Positions 46,221 through 56,960 of a stretch of DNA of 64,000 nucleotides are shown piece after piece. Each line of letters opens with the position of its first letter. Position 1 is the first letter of the stretch. The notes below the pieces were generated by a model that was given only the letters and a program-made list of their open reading frames with translations, had not been told where the DNA came from and did no database searches. The stretch is from Phytophthora quininea (Eukaryota; Oomycota; Peronosporomycetes; Peronosporales; Peronosporaceae). A program made the position numbers and the translations under genes. The stretch covers positions 149,673 through 213,672 of the forward strand of contig JAAVTG010000557.1 in assembly GCA_011947345.1 (NCBI GenBank), written 5' to 3'.

Positions 46221-47257
46221 TCTAAATTTTGTATGCTATCTGAGTTTTATTGGTGGCTGCTACTTCCAGTGTATACAGAAGTCACTTGAGATAAGCCCGT
46301 AAAGTTTAGTTGTTGTCCCCTACTCGATGTTTCGAATTTCTGTGGTCGGGACCAGGGTCGGGGTCTTAGTTTTTGCAAACTATCTCAGATTCTGAATCTG
46401 ATAATATCTGAAAAAACTGACCATCAACCTGACCCCGACCGTAATTGACCCGATAAAAATTCTATCTTCTCTCGTGCTGAACGAGATCCCCGCAGTGACC
46501 AACAATTGCATGAAGGAAATGTTGGCAACAAAGACGCCAACGGCTGCGTTCGAGACTCGAGACTTGCTCCGAAAGATGTTCGGGGTCATCATTGATCAGT
46601 TGATCGAGAAGTCAACAACCGATATGGGCGTTGACGTCGCTGAAGATGATTACTTGCTTGAGGTGTCGAACTTGGGGCTCACCGCAATAGGACTTGACCC
46701 TACGGGTATCGTTTGGATGGCGTCGCAATTCGTCCAGCCCATCTGTGGACCGACAGCTTTCATCGGAGAGATCGACGATGGCACTCTGTACGATGCGCTG
46801 AGGCTCACGACTATCGACGACGCGTTCGAGGGTAGCTACGGCTGGTGGACCAAGAAAGGAGACGGTGTGGTGAGCCTCATCTTCGAGAGCACCGACACAC
46901 AAGATGTGACCGTCATCGTTCACTCTGGTGGTGACGATTTCGTTGAAGTGGACGTTCCAGCAGGTGAGACTGTAACTTGGGACTCCACTGTGAAGGAGCT
47001 GCAAGACAAAACCTTCTACTTGGATCGGTGGCGTCCTGGTGTTGGTGGATTACCTGGTTCAGGAGGTGGTTCGCTCGTGATGTGGATCCCGAGGTCTGAC
47101 GACGGTGGACATGTCACCATGCACGTACGGATCAACGCCAGCTAGGTAGATTTGGTGGTGTCAATAAACTTGTAGCGCTTCTTGCATGAAGTTCGCCACC
47201 CGGAATACCCCGGTTTTGTCGCGACGTTCAGGCCATTCAAATCTCGTAGCAGAGACG

Positions 47258-48798
47258 ATGCTTCCTCTGCTGGAATGGGTCGCGAACGAGTCGAACGTGA
47301 CAGTAGCCCGCGACCTGATTGACCCGGTGGCTACTGTGAGTCTGTTTGGCGACGATGACCGATCGATCGTTGCGCAGAGTGACGTGGAGACGAATGCTGT
47401 GTTGGTGACGCTGCGTCCTGGGTCCTTCTTGAATGGCGCCGTTTGGCTCGAGAAATACTCGGGTGGTGACAAGACCAAGCTGCAGGGAAAGATCAACGAC
47501 ATGCAGTTGAGCGGGACTGTACGGACGACGATGGCATTGTTGGCAGAGTTCGCGCTGGGTGACAAGAGCGCTTTCAGTGGCTACATCAACCAACTTCTGA
47601 CGGACATCTCGCTGCCACTTTCGTGGAGTGTCGAGCATCGTGCAATGCTCAAACAGACGACAGCGTACGTATAAGTTGAGGAGATTTTGCTGGAGGAGGT
47701 AGTTTATGGTGGTGGTGTCTTTAGATTCCCGATTCTTGACGACATGTTGGTGCTTAAAATGCACTCCCGTTACGCCGAACCACTGGCCAATTCGTTTCCA
47801 GAAATTTGGCCAAGTAGTGTAGCGACTTTCCAACGTTTCCTGTGGGCCTACTCGGTTGTGTCTTCGCGGTAAGAACCTTTGGCGTGTGTATGCTGTGTAG
47901 ATGGATACGTTAAAGATTTCCTTTTACTTGATATCAAACACAGCGCTTTCAAGATTGCAGACGACCAAGAGCCAACGTTGCTGCCGGTTATTGACATGGC
48001 CAACCATGCTGCTGAAAACCCCGCTGCACACATCGTAAAGATGGACGATGGCAGCTTCCAGGTGTGTAGATTTCTGCTTATTCTTTTCACTATTGCTGAT
48101 ACTGTTTGTTTCTTCTCGATAGCTCACTACTCTACGGAAGCTGGAGAAGAATGAACCGGTTACAATTTCCTATGGAGATCTCTCTAACGCACAGGTAAAG
48201 AGCGCCGGCTTCAGTTCTTGTGATGTTAGTTTTCAATTGCTTATTGTTGTGTTTGTAGCTATTATGTCGGTATGGATTCGTGCTCCCTACGCTGGTTCCA
48301 TCGGATTCGATCCACATCACAAGCTCGGAGCTCGCTCAAGCCTTCAAAGTTAGCTCGCATGGCAGTGAAGGCGAAGAGGATGAAGACGACTATCAAGCTA
48401 AAGATGACGATACAGCCAGCGGCAAAGGCAAAGCGAAGGCCAAAGCTCGCCCAACTAAGCGGCGAAAGTTAGACAACTCCGAAGCCCAAGACGACGAAAA
48501 CTCGCTGTTCTTTTCGCTTCACGGAGACGCCGAGCAAGAGTTCGGACTGGGTGATGCCCTGCTGACATTTGTCATGGGAGCTCAACTTCCCGCTGAGCAA
48601 CTTTACGACGCATTAGCAGTTGTCCTCCAAGACAAGGACAAGAGATACAGCGATATGCTAGAGGCTTCTTCGAGTTCTTCTGAAGTCAAGGCGATTCAAC
48701 TGCTCTGTCAGCACGAACGACAAATCTGCCGACGAGTTTTGGTGGGGTTAATGACGCTGGAAGAAGGCTCCGACTCCAGCGACGATGAAGACGAATAG
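47258..48798 (+). CDS. SET-domain protein methyltransferase (RuBisCO LSMT/SETD6 type)
   Basis: 426 residues in five exons; all introns are in consistent phase (47665-47724, 47869-47943, 48062-48122, 48195-48258). Split-SET motifs are visible: FLWAYSVVSSRAF, LLPVIDMANHAAENPA (the NH of the SAM pocket) and VTISYGDLSNAQLLCRYGFV (the ELxxxYG-type catalytic Tyr). A basic/acidic low-complexity insert (KGKAKAKARPTKRRK) and an LSMT-type substrate-binding C-terminus follow, ending in a DDEDE tail. Such enzymes methylate lysines in non-histone or ribosomal proteins. ATG 47258 was chosen by composition; an in-frame start may lie up to 72 bp upstream. It sits 112 bp after the J1 stop. Confidence 0.85.
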
Positions 48799-48871
48799 CT
48801 TATTCCCAATCAATGCAGCTTCTTCAAAAGTAATTTGGTAGAATTGATGACACATATACTCATTTTTTAAC

Positions 48872-50920
48872 TCACATTGATTCTGGCATGCATGGTAAGT
48901 TGGCCTCCCCAGATGAATGCGGGACCCAAAGTACAAGCGATCCGCCTCCTGATCCAGGAATGCCGACTGCATTACGTCTCCACCGATCCAAATACAGCGT
49001 CTTGTCCTGCAACTTCGCCACCGTCGAGTTCCACGTCACCGTCGCTCCTGCACTCACTTCCACCTCTGCGAATTTCTCTCCACCCGAACGAATGACGACC
49101 GTCACGTCCTTATGATCCGTGCTCTCGAAAAGGATGCTGACGACTCCATCTCCTTCCTTATTCCAAGCGCCGTAGCTGCCTTTGAACGCTTCGTCCACAG
49201 TCGTGAGTCCCAGTGCATCGTATAGTTTTCCGTCGTCGATCTCGCCGATGAACATTGTGGGACCGCAAATTGGCTGGACGAACTGGGACAGCAGCCAAAG
49301 AATTCGTGTGGGATCTAGTCCAGCCAATGTCACAAGCCCCATGTTCGTCACGTCCAAAACGTAGTCACTTATGGCAACGTTAGCGCCCATATCCGTCACG
49401 CCTGAGCTAATGAGCTGCTCGACGATTACGCCCAACGTCTTGCGAAGTAGATCACGAGTCTCAAACGCAGCTTTCGTTGTCTTGTTGGACATTAACTCCA
49501 GCATGCAGTCATTGGTGACCATGGACACGTCGTTCACCATGAGCGACGACTTGCTCATTTTCACTCGAAGGTCGTTCAGAGCGATGTCAGAAGTATCGTT
49601 GCGGAGTTTGATCACTGAGGCGATGACATAGTCCGTGAGGTTTTTCAGTCGGAATCCACAGGTCGAGTTGGAGTCGATGAGCTCCTGGACTTCGTCGACG
49701 CTGGCGTCGGTCGTGTTCGCCGCGGTGGTGTTCGTCAGCAATGCGATCACATTCACTGCGGACGAGACGATCTGCTGTCCGTTGACGATCGATTGTTTGA
49801 CGATGGTCTCGACAATCTGGGTCACGATATCGGAGAATCTGAGACCCGCGGGGATTGGGATGCCAAGACAATTACAGACTGCAGTAGGTAGGGCGAAAGC
49901 CACCACGTCCGACTGGTACGCGACAGCAAGCAATTCTTCCATGTCGCTTTCTGGAGCTGAAGTCTGATGGAAGCTGAGGTAGTAGATGAGAGATCGAATG
50001 ATCGAGATGATGCTCCCCGCGCAGAGCGTGACTCGCTTGGCATTCTTGTAGGACGAGAAAATCTCGCCAAATACGCCAGCGGTGGCGGTGTTGAAGATAG
50101 TGTTGGCCAAGGCTGCGACCTTGGACATCACTTCGAGGACGCAATCGTCGTTGATTGGAATGCACTCGGCCATGCAGACTACCGGGTAGGCCAGCGGACA
50201 CTGCGAAATGCAGTTGGAGCTCTGCTTGTTATACCCCAGCGGACAAGCTTCTTTGCTGTCGAACGACTCCGTCTTCCGGTAGCATGCAGTGTCTGTGGCA
50301 TCACCGATTGTGGGGCCGACCCAGTTGCGGATCGTGACGCCGTACCAGTCCGAGCCCATTTCGTCCGTAAGCGACAACGACGTCGCTGACCTCCTCGTCC
50401 AAATGACCCCCAATTGATCGATCTCGCTTTCAGACCGACCAAAGAACCCGCTGAGCTGGTACCCTGGAGCAGCAGAGACTGTGGCGCTGTCTTCGGTCGG
50501 AGTTCCACCGGAGACGAAGTTCCCTGCGTTCGTCCCGAAGCGCAGGTAGAAGATCCTCGTGTTGAGTCCCTTTTTGCCCCAATGGATCTCCATCGACGTA
50601 ATGTACTCGCCCTCGCTGAACACGAGCGTGTTGTCAGTTCCAGTGGAACCACCGTGAGAAAAAGTCAACGGTTCTGGAGTCGCCACCTGCAGCGCCACTG
50701 CATTCACTCGGTCGCCAGCTTTGATGGTCACGGAGCTGTGAGTCTGCTCGAACTTGATGCTGTTAATGTCGGAGAAGGCACTGCCTCCATTCCCGCCAAA
50801 CGCGTGGCAAAGTCGAATGTCTTCGTCCGAAACTGCTTGGCGATATTCCTGAGCGATAACATTGTGAAGACCGAGGCACGTTAGAAGCAGCAGGACTCGG
50901 AGCAGCAGCCGTGTGATCAT
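48872..50920 (-). CDS. secreted jacalin-lectin/Cys-rich protein (J2, intact)
   Basis: Uninterrupted 682-residue protein, the best reference for the family. Signal peptide 1-23; one jacalin-like domain 36-175 (AFGGNGGSAFSD, FSHGG, EIHWGKK, SGFFGR); a Cys-rich module 188-260 with seven cysteines (213, 226, 237, 241, 249, 253, 260) around NWVGPTIG, CPLGY and AECIPINDDC; a helical region ~262-560 with amphipathic and hydrophobic helices; and a C-terminal beta domain (VSILFESTDHKDVTVVI, LYLDRW, GIPGSGGGSLVLWVP). Jacalin domains bind sugars, so carbohydrate binding outside the cell is likely. The role of the rest is unknown. Single exon. The last residues (NLPCMPESM) differ from the HVRIN end of the other copies. 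Confidence 0.9.
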   Translation of the reverse strand: MITRLLLRVLLLLTCLGLHNVIAQEYRQAVSDEDIRLCHAFGGNGGSAFSDINSIKFEQTHSSVTIKAGDRVNAVALQVATPEPLTFSHGGSTGTDNTLVFSEGEYITSMEIHWGKKGLNTRIFYLRFGTNAGNFVSGGTPTEDSATVSAAPGYQLSGFFGRSESEIDQLGVIWTRRSATSLSLTDEMGSDWYGVTIRNWVGPTIGDATDTACYRKTESFDSKEACPLGYNKQSSNCISQCPLAYPVVCMAECIPINDDCVLEVMSKVAALANTIFNTATAGVFGEIFSSYKNAKRVTLCAGSIISIIRSLIYYLSFHQTSAPESDMEELLAVAYQSDVVAFALPTAVCNCLGIPIPAGLRFSDIVTQIVETIVKQSIVNGQQIVSSAVNVIALLTNTTAANTTDASVDEVQELIDSNSTCGFRLKNLTDYVIASVIKLRNDTSDIALNDLRVKMSKSSLMVNDVSMVTNDCMLELMSNKTTKAAFETRDLLRKTLGVIVEQLISSGVTDMGANVAISDYVLDVTNMGLVTLAGLDPTRILWLLSQFVQPICGPTMFIGEIDDGKLYDALGLTTVDEAFKGSYGAWNKEGDGVVSILFESTDHKDVTVVIRSGGEKFAEVEVSAGATVTWNSTVAKLQDKTLYLDRWRRNAVGIPGSGGGSLVLWVPHSSGEANLPCMPESM

Positions 50921-51290
50921 GGGTCGTGGCTTAAGAGAGGGACTGCAACTGACTTAAGCCACGGCACCGAGCCGACGGTCGACGTCGATTCCGAAAGTGC
51001 ACCAAGATGAACGACCAGAGAGCGAGTCCGATGCACAGACGTACGGAGCCGATCAGTGGACTCTCGCGGCGTCGTCCATACAGATTTTGATAGGTTTTAG
51101 CTTCACGATTTGTTTTCAAATCTCTGGCGTTCGAAAGAAGTGTGAAACGATGAACAGGATGAAAAACAGCAGAAGCACTGTGCTTTTGATGGGGAGGTGT
51201 TTGAAGTCGACAACACCGACGAGACCGTTTACAACCGCACCAAGGCAATACCAAGCGATCTCTGGATGGGACTTGCAGAGTTTTCGACTT
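50921..51290. other. intergenic region between J2 and J3
   Basis: 5' flank of J2 and 3' flank of J3. Nothing else recognised. Confidence 0.35.
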
Positions 51291-53799
51291 CTAACTAACA
51301 TTTATTCGGACGTGTAAGGTTAAATGGCCTCCTTTAGACGACCTCGGAATCCACAGCATGAGCGACCCACCGCCAGATCCGGCGATGCCTATTATGTTCG
51401 GTCTCCACCGATCCAGGTATAACGTCTTGTCTTGAAGAGCTCGGACGGTCGAGTTCCACATGATGGTCTCGCCAGCTTCCACGTCCACTTCATCAAAGTT
51501 TTCTCCTCCCGAATGAACTACAATCGTCACGTCTTTCGTGTCGGTGCTCTCGAAGATCAAGTTGACGATGCCGTCGCCTTTATTTTCCACGTGCCGTAGC
51601 TGCCTTCAAAGGCTTCGTCAATGGTGTTCAAGCCCAGTGCATCGTACGCGGTGCCGTCGTCGATCTCACCGATGAAAGCGGTTGGACCGCACGTGGGCTG
51701 CACGAACTGAGACACTAGCCACGAGATCCGCGTCGGGTCGAAACCTGCTAGCACAACCAGCCCCATATTGGCGCTTGCTAGGAGGTTGTCTGTCATGGCC
51801 ACATTTTTGCCGAGATCTGTCGCCCCAGTGTTGATGAGCTGGTCGATGATCACGCCGAGTGTCTTCCGCAGTAAATCTCGCGTCTCGAAGGCAACAGCCG
51901 TCGTCTTTTTGGGCAAGAGCTCCTTCATGCAGTGGTTGGTGACGGTGGGGATGTCGTTCACCACCAGCGACGAGTTGCTGATCTGGACGCGGATGTCCCT
52001 GGTCGCTAGTTTGGGCTTCTCCTTACGAATTTCTTTGACATAGAGAGTGACGTAGTCGGTGATGTTTTTAAACGATAGCCACACGTTGAGTTGGTGTTGA
52101 TGAAGTCTTGCAGCTCCTCCACGGACGACTCCGATGTCGCGTTGATAGCGCTGACATTCCTCAGTAGTTCGAGCACGTTCTCGGCTGACGAAACGATCGC
52201 GTCGCCGTTGATAATGGCCTGCTTGACGATGTTCTGCGTAATAATGACCGCCACTTGGGCGATGGTCGCTTTGCCGATACCTCAATGCCCAAACAATTGC
52301 AGACGGCGATCGGAATGTCGAACAGCACGACGTCAGTCTGGTAGGCCACTGCGAGCAGTTTCTCGATGGCTCCTTGCGGCGCTGTGGTTTGTTGGAAGCG
52401 AAGGTAGTAGACAAGGTTGCGGATCAGCGTGACCATACTCGCTGAACAGAGGAACGCCCGCCTGGCATTCTTGTAGGACGTGAAAATCGCCCCGAAGATA
52501 CCTGCCGTCATCACATTAAATGCAGTTGATGCCACTGCTGCCACCTTCTGCACGATCTCCATGGTGCAGTCGTCGTTCATAGGGATGCATTCCGCGTAGC
52601 AAGTCACGGGATAAGCTAGCGGACATTGGGCGATACAGTCGCCGTCGTCGTTGGTGTATCCAAGAGGACAATTCTTGTTGCTGTCCAGACTTCTCCTCTG
52701 TCGATAACAAGCCGAGTCACTTGCTTTGCCGATGGTGGGGCCCACCCAGTTCCGAATTCTGACTCCGTACCAGTCCGAGCCCATTGCATCAGTAAGTGCC
52801 AAGGCCTTGGCCGACCTCTTCGTCCAGATGATTCCAATCTGATCAACTTCATCGGCGCAGCGGCCAAAGAAGCCGCTCAACTGGTAGCCTTTCGGGGTGG
52901 CTAATATTGCGCTGTTGGACGTCTTCGTGCCTGCAGACACCAAGTTTCCTTCACTCGTCGTGAACTCGAGATAGAATACCCGCGTGTGGCCTTTCTTCTT
53001 GCCCCAATGCACCTCCATCTTAGTGATATACTCGCCGTTGGCGAGGTTGAGAGTGTTGTCGGTCCCTCCCGAGCCACCGTGAGTCATGGTCTTCTCAATA
53101 GGGTCTGAAATCTGCAGTGTTAACGCATCGACACGTTCATCGCCACGTATTGTGATTGAGCTGACTGTCTGTCCAAGTTTAACAGATGCAACGTCGGAAA
53201 ATGCAAGACCGCGAGGGCCCCCATACACGTCGCTAAGAAGGATATCTTCGCCGGCGATCGCTTTTGTCGGCGTTGGCTTTTCACGGACCTTCTTAATGCT
53301 CGACCACACCACTCCAAGCAGGTCGATCTCGTCCCCGTCGCGACCGAAAAAGCCTCCGAGTTGATACCCGTCCGGCGCTGTGAACTTAGCCTTGTTGTCT
53401 GCTGGCATTCCCCGAGATCGAGTTGCCCTCGCTCGTGATAAAATTCAAGTAGAAGATGCGCGTCTTGCCGCGCTTCTTGTCCCAATGAGCTTCCATCGTT
53501 GTGATGTACTCGCCGGCGCCGAGTTTAAGCGTTCCCAAGGTGCCGCCGGTGCCGCCATGTCTGAACGTTTGATTGGTTGGTGCCGTGACTTTCAAGGTGA
53601 GACCGTCGATACGTTCACCCGAGCGGATGGAGATGGAGCTGACAGTTTGTCCCGAGACGACCAAAGACTCATCGGAGAACCGCGTGCCGTGGGGTCCACC
53701 GTAACTGGCGCTGAGTTTGACGCCGCTCGTCGAGGCAGCTTGCTGGATAGTGCAGGCCGTAACTAGGAGCAACACATGGAGCACCGCCAGCGGCGGCAT
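51291..53799 (-). CDS. secreted two-jacalin/Cys-rich protein (J3, four frame slips)
   Basis: Same family as J2 but with two jacalin domains. Signal peptide MPPLAVLHVLLLVTACTI; jacalin 1 (53.4-53.7 kb; SYGGPHG, FRHGGTGG, GFFGRDGDEID); jacalin 2 (52.8-53.25 kb; VYGGPRG, MTHGGSGG, VHWGKKKG, GFFGR). The Cys-rich module (NWVGPTIG, CPLGY, CYAECIPMNDDC), helices and the C-terminal beta domain ending in HLTLHVRINVS follow. The frame changes near 53410 (CCCC), 52278, 52073 and 51580. There are no in-frame stops other than those caused by the slips, so it may be intact in the living genome. It faces J4 head to head across a 727-bp spacer. Confidence 0.75.
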
Positions 53800-54526
53800 C
53801 CGCGGGATCCTTGTTTACTGATCGGCACCGCCGAAGAATGGAAAATGTCTTCACTTACCGGTAGACGCATTGTCGGTCATTTGCAACGATTGTGAACCAG
53901 GTGACGGAAAAGATAGGACTTGGGATTTGTCAGAGCAATGTACGGAGCAGAGCACACAACTCGCGAGTGCAGCATGGCGTTGCCGTCACAAAGATTGCAG
54001 CGCATGTCGGCGACAATAACATCGGCTCTTGTGTTCAACAAGCGGCTTCTTATCTGAGATTATCGCGTGCCCGATACCATTTCGCTTCCAGATTCCTCCG
54101 AGGCCCAACAAGAGCTCTCATCATGATAATACTGTACTGCACCACCACGCACAGTCTCATCGTTTGAATGCAGCAAGTTGAATCGGACGATCAAATAGGT
54201 TAGTGACCGGTCTCGGTTGATCCACGGCTGCGTGTAGGAAGGTCTTGTCGTCTCTGAAAGGGCTAAAAGGGTCTCAATCGCCACTGACTTGGCCTCTTTT
54301 ATCGTCGACGAAAGAAATTCAAAGTGCCGATTGGACACTTTGGACACTCTCGAAACCACGACCATCGGGGAATCGCTCTGAAAACACAAGAGCCGCCGAA
54401 CCGGGATCAGTCAACTTTTGCCGATCCCGCAGCTTATCCTGCTCTGATGGACTTGTCACTCCAAGACTTTGCCGCCCGCGGAGGTCCTTTTAGTCGCGAG
54501 TTCCTCCTCCCACAGCGAAGGATACA
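53800..54526. other. divergent spacer between J3 and J4
   Basis: Shared upstream region of two divergent jacalin genes. No initiator match, repeat or coding sequence could be supported. Confidence 0.4.
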
Positions 54527-56545
54527 ATGTGGTTGGCAGCGATTTAGTTGCTGCTGGTCTTGGTCGCCGCTGTCCCGGGGGAATCGTCGGACCAAGACAA
54601 CTTCTTGTTGAGTGATGCCTTCGGCGGATCGGGTGGCGTCGCCTTCTCTGATATCAACTCTATCCAGCTTGGGCAAACGCTCAACGCAATCACGATTCGT
54701 GCGGACGAACGTGTGGACGCACTGACTCTGACGGCAGCGTTGATGACGCTCAACCATGGGGGTCCGGTGAATCGGATAAAATACTGAGCCTCGAAGACGG
54801 AGGGTTCATCACATCTGTGGAGATTCTCTGGGGCAAGAAGAGCGGCAGCACGCGGGTTTTCTACCTCAAAGTCGTCACTAGCGAGGGAAACTCCATCTCT
54901 AGTGGAACTGCTACTGAAGATCGCGCGACGGTGACTGCTCCTGACGGTTTCCAGCTCAGCGGGTTCTTTGGTCGCGCGGAGAGTGCGGTGGATCAGCTGG
55001 GAGCGATCTGGACGAAGGTCGACGCTACACCAGCCAAACTCATGGATGAAATGGGGACCGATTGGTACGGAGTCACCATTCGCAACTGGGTGGGCCCCAC
55101 CATCAGCAACGCTGGCGATTCGGCATGCTACCGGAAGACCGAGTTCTTCGACAGCAACAAGGCTTGTCCGTTGGGGTACATAAAGTTCTTAGGGGACTGC
55201 ATGGCTCAGTGTCCGATATCGTACCCCGTCGAATGCTACGCAGAGTGCATTCAGGCCAACGACGACTGCTCTTTGGAGATATTGAGCAAGGCCGCCTCGG
55301 TGGCTGCCGCAGCTTTCAACACTGCAACTTCCGGTGTATTTAACGCCATCTTCAAGCAGTACATGACGGCCCAGCAGAGCTTCGTGTGTACCGCCAACAT
55401 CATCGGCGTGGTCAAGTCGCTCATCTACCACATGCGCTTCCACCAGACTTCTCCACCCCAAGGAGACGTCGAGGAACTGCTGGCCATTGCGTACCAATCT
55501 GACGTTGTGGTTTTCGCACTGCCGATCGCCGTTTGCAGTTGTCTTGGGATCGCAGTCCCATCGAGCGTCAAGTTTTCCAACACTGTCCTCCAGATCGTCG
55601 AGGCCATCGTCAAACAAGTGGTGACGAACGGTGATGCCATTGTGTCGTCGGCGACCAACGTCTTGGCGCTGCTCGCCAACACCAGCGCTTCGAACTCGAC
55701 CGCCGACAAAAACGTGGACGAGCTGCAGACCCTCATCGACTCCAACTCGAGCTGCGGGTATCAGCTCAAGAACCTGACGGACCATGTGATCGCTTCCGTG
55801 AACGAGATCCGCAGCAAAAGCCCCAACGCCGCCGCAAAGACATTCGCGTCCAGATCAGCAACTCGTCGGTAGTGGTGGACGACATCCCCGCTGTCACCAA
55901 CAACTGCATGAAGGAGCTATTGACCAACAAGACCACGGACACGGCGTTCAAGACACGGGATCTACTGCGGAAGACGCTGGGCGTGATCGTCGACCAGCTC
56001 GTCGACACCGGCACGACGGATCTCGGCAAAAGCGTCGCTGCGGAAGATTACATCCTGGAGGTGGCCAACATGGGGCTCACGGTGCTGTCCGGCCTCGACT
56101 CGACGGGGATCGTCGGGATGGTGGCCCAATTCGTGCAGCCACGTGCGGCCCCACAGCTCTGCTGGGCGACATCGACGACGGCACTCTGCACGACGCGTTG
56201 GGCCTCGCCACCACCGACGAAGCGTTCGCAGGGAGCCACGGCGCCTGGTCGAAACACGGCGACGGCGTCGTCAACCTCATCTTTGAAAGCACCGACGCCA
56301 AGGACGTGACCGTCGTCATCTACTCGGGTGGCCAGGATCTCGCCCAGATAGACGTGAATGCAGGCGCGACGGCCACGTGGAACTCGACGATCCTTGAGCT
56401 GAAGGACAAAGTGCTGTACCTGGATCGCTGGAGATCCAACCTGATCGGGATCCCTGGATCTGGCGGCGGCTCGCTGGTGCTCTGGGTGCCGCATGCAGCT
56501 CACGGCGGGCATCTGACGCTGCACGTCCGCATCAACACCAGCTAG
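54527..56545 (+). pseudogene. secreted jacalin/Cys-rich protein gene with stop in signal peptide (J4)
   Basis: The reading starts at ATG 54527, but codon 7 (54545-54547) is TAG in the hydrophobic core of the signal peptide; after it LLLVLVAAVPGES completes a typical signal. One jacalin domain (AFGGSGGVAFSD, ILWGKKSGS, SGFFGR), the Cys-rich module (NWVGPTIS, CPLGY, CYAECIQANDDC), helices and the beta domain (LYLDRWRSN, HLTLHVRINTS) follow. Frame slips lie near 54770, 55845 and 56140. The stop codon is not a length error, so this copy is probably a pseudogene, unless translation starts downstream without a full signal peptide. Confidence 0.72.
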
Positions 56546-56960
56546 CTCGACTCGGAGCAGCTGCAGCAGATGAAGGTTAACATGACACCGGGCACTTGTG
56601 TGTGCTTGGAGGCCACGACCGCCTTCTTCTGAGCGGTTCAAGACGACCGTCCAGTGGGGCCACCCCCAAGACGACGCTTGACGACGAAGTGCTGGCCTTC
56701 GTCTTGCCACGAGGCGCGCCACCAACGTGCGGCGGTCAGCTCTGTGGGCGCCGCTTCCTCGACAATGAGCGCCATCCAACGCCTCCCGACTCTGCGAAAC
56801 GGTCTGCGGACGTCTTTCGACGCGTGTTTCGGCGGCGCACGCGTCACCTGGAGACTCGACGGCGAGGAAAGCCCCACACAGACGCAAGTTGCACTGGAGC
56901 CAGCGACAGCAGAGGTGATCCACAAGAACCAGCTCGTTGAAGATGGAGGCAGCACGTTAA
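56546..56960. other. intergenic region 3' of J4
   Basis: 3' flank of J4. A plus-strand frame from an ATG at 56765 is open into the next feature but has no support beyond composition. Confidence 0.3.

Larger units (their letters stand above)
43893..46458 (+). mobile_element. MULE transposon with ~45-bp terminal inverted repeats
   Basis: The left end (about 43893-43930) and the inverted right end (about 46421-46458) share CGGGTCAATTACG, then a single base difference, then TCGGGGTC and a further GATGG block, about 85-90% identical. Between them are one MULE transposase gene, a GAGT-type short repeat and a tRNA-like segment. The element interrupts the jacalin J1 gene. I see no clean 8-10 bp target duplication, and ~390 bp of jacalin sequence expected between the flanks is absent, so the insertion came with, or was followed by, a deletion. 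Confidence 0.75.
40659..47145 (+). pseudogene. secreted four-jacalin protein gene, broken by two insertions (J1)
   Basis: Signal peptide (MIFRSLLLLLLVASEAAWA), jacalin-like lectin domain 1 (40.70-41.15 kb), an Ala/Ser/Thr/Pro-rich mucin-like linker (41.17-41.66 kb), jacalin 2 (41.67-42.12 kb), jacalin 3 (42.18-42.62 kb) and jacalin 4 (starts 42.65 kb). A Cys-rich module follows (SDWYG, NWVGPTIG, CPLGY, CYAECIPQNDDC) with helices to 43.87 kb. The C-terminal beta domain resumes at about 46.46 kb (TYLDRWRP-type block, HVRINAS end). Jacalin repeats carry GGPHG, SHGG or THGG, HWGKK and GFFGR blocks. Damage: slip near 41165 (CCCC), a 279-bp insert at 42721, slip near 43757 (AAAA) and a MULE at ~43.89-46.46 kb with ~390 bp of host gene missing. 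Not functional as it stands. Confidence 0.75.

Noticed and set aside
56048..56923. 291-codon minus-strand frame over J4
   Set aside because: Antisense of the clearly coding J4 C-terminal domain.
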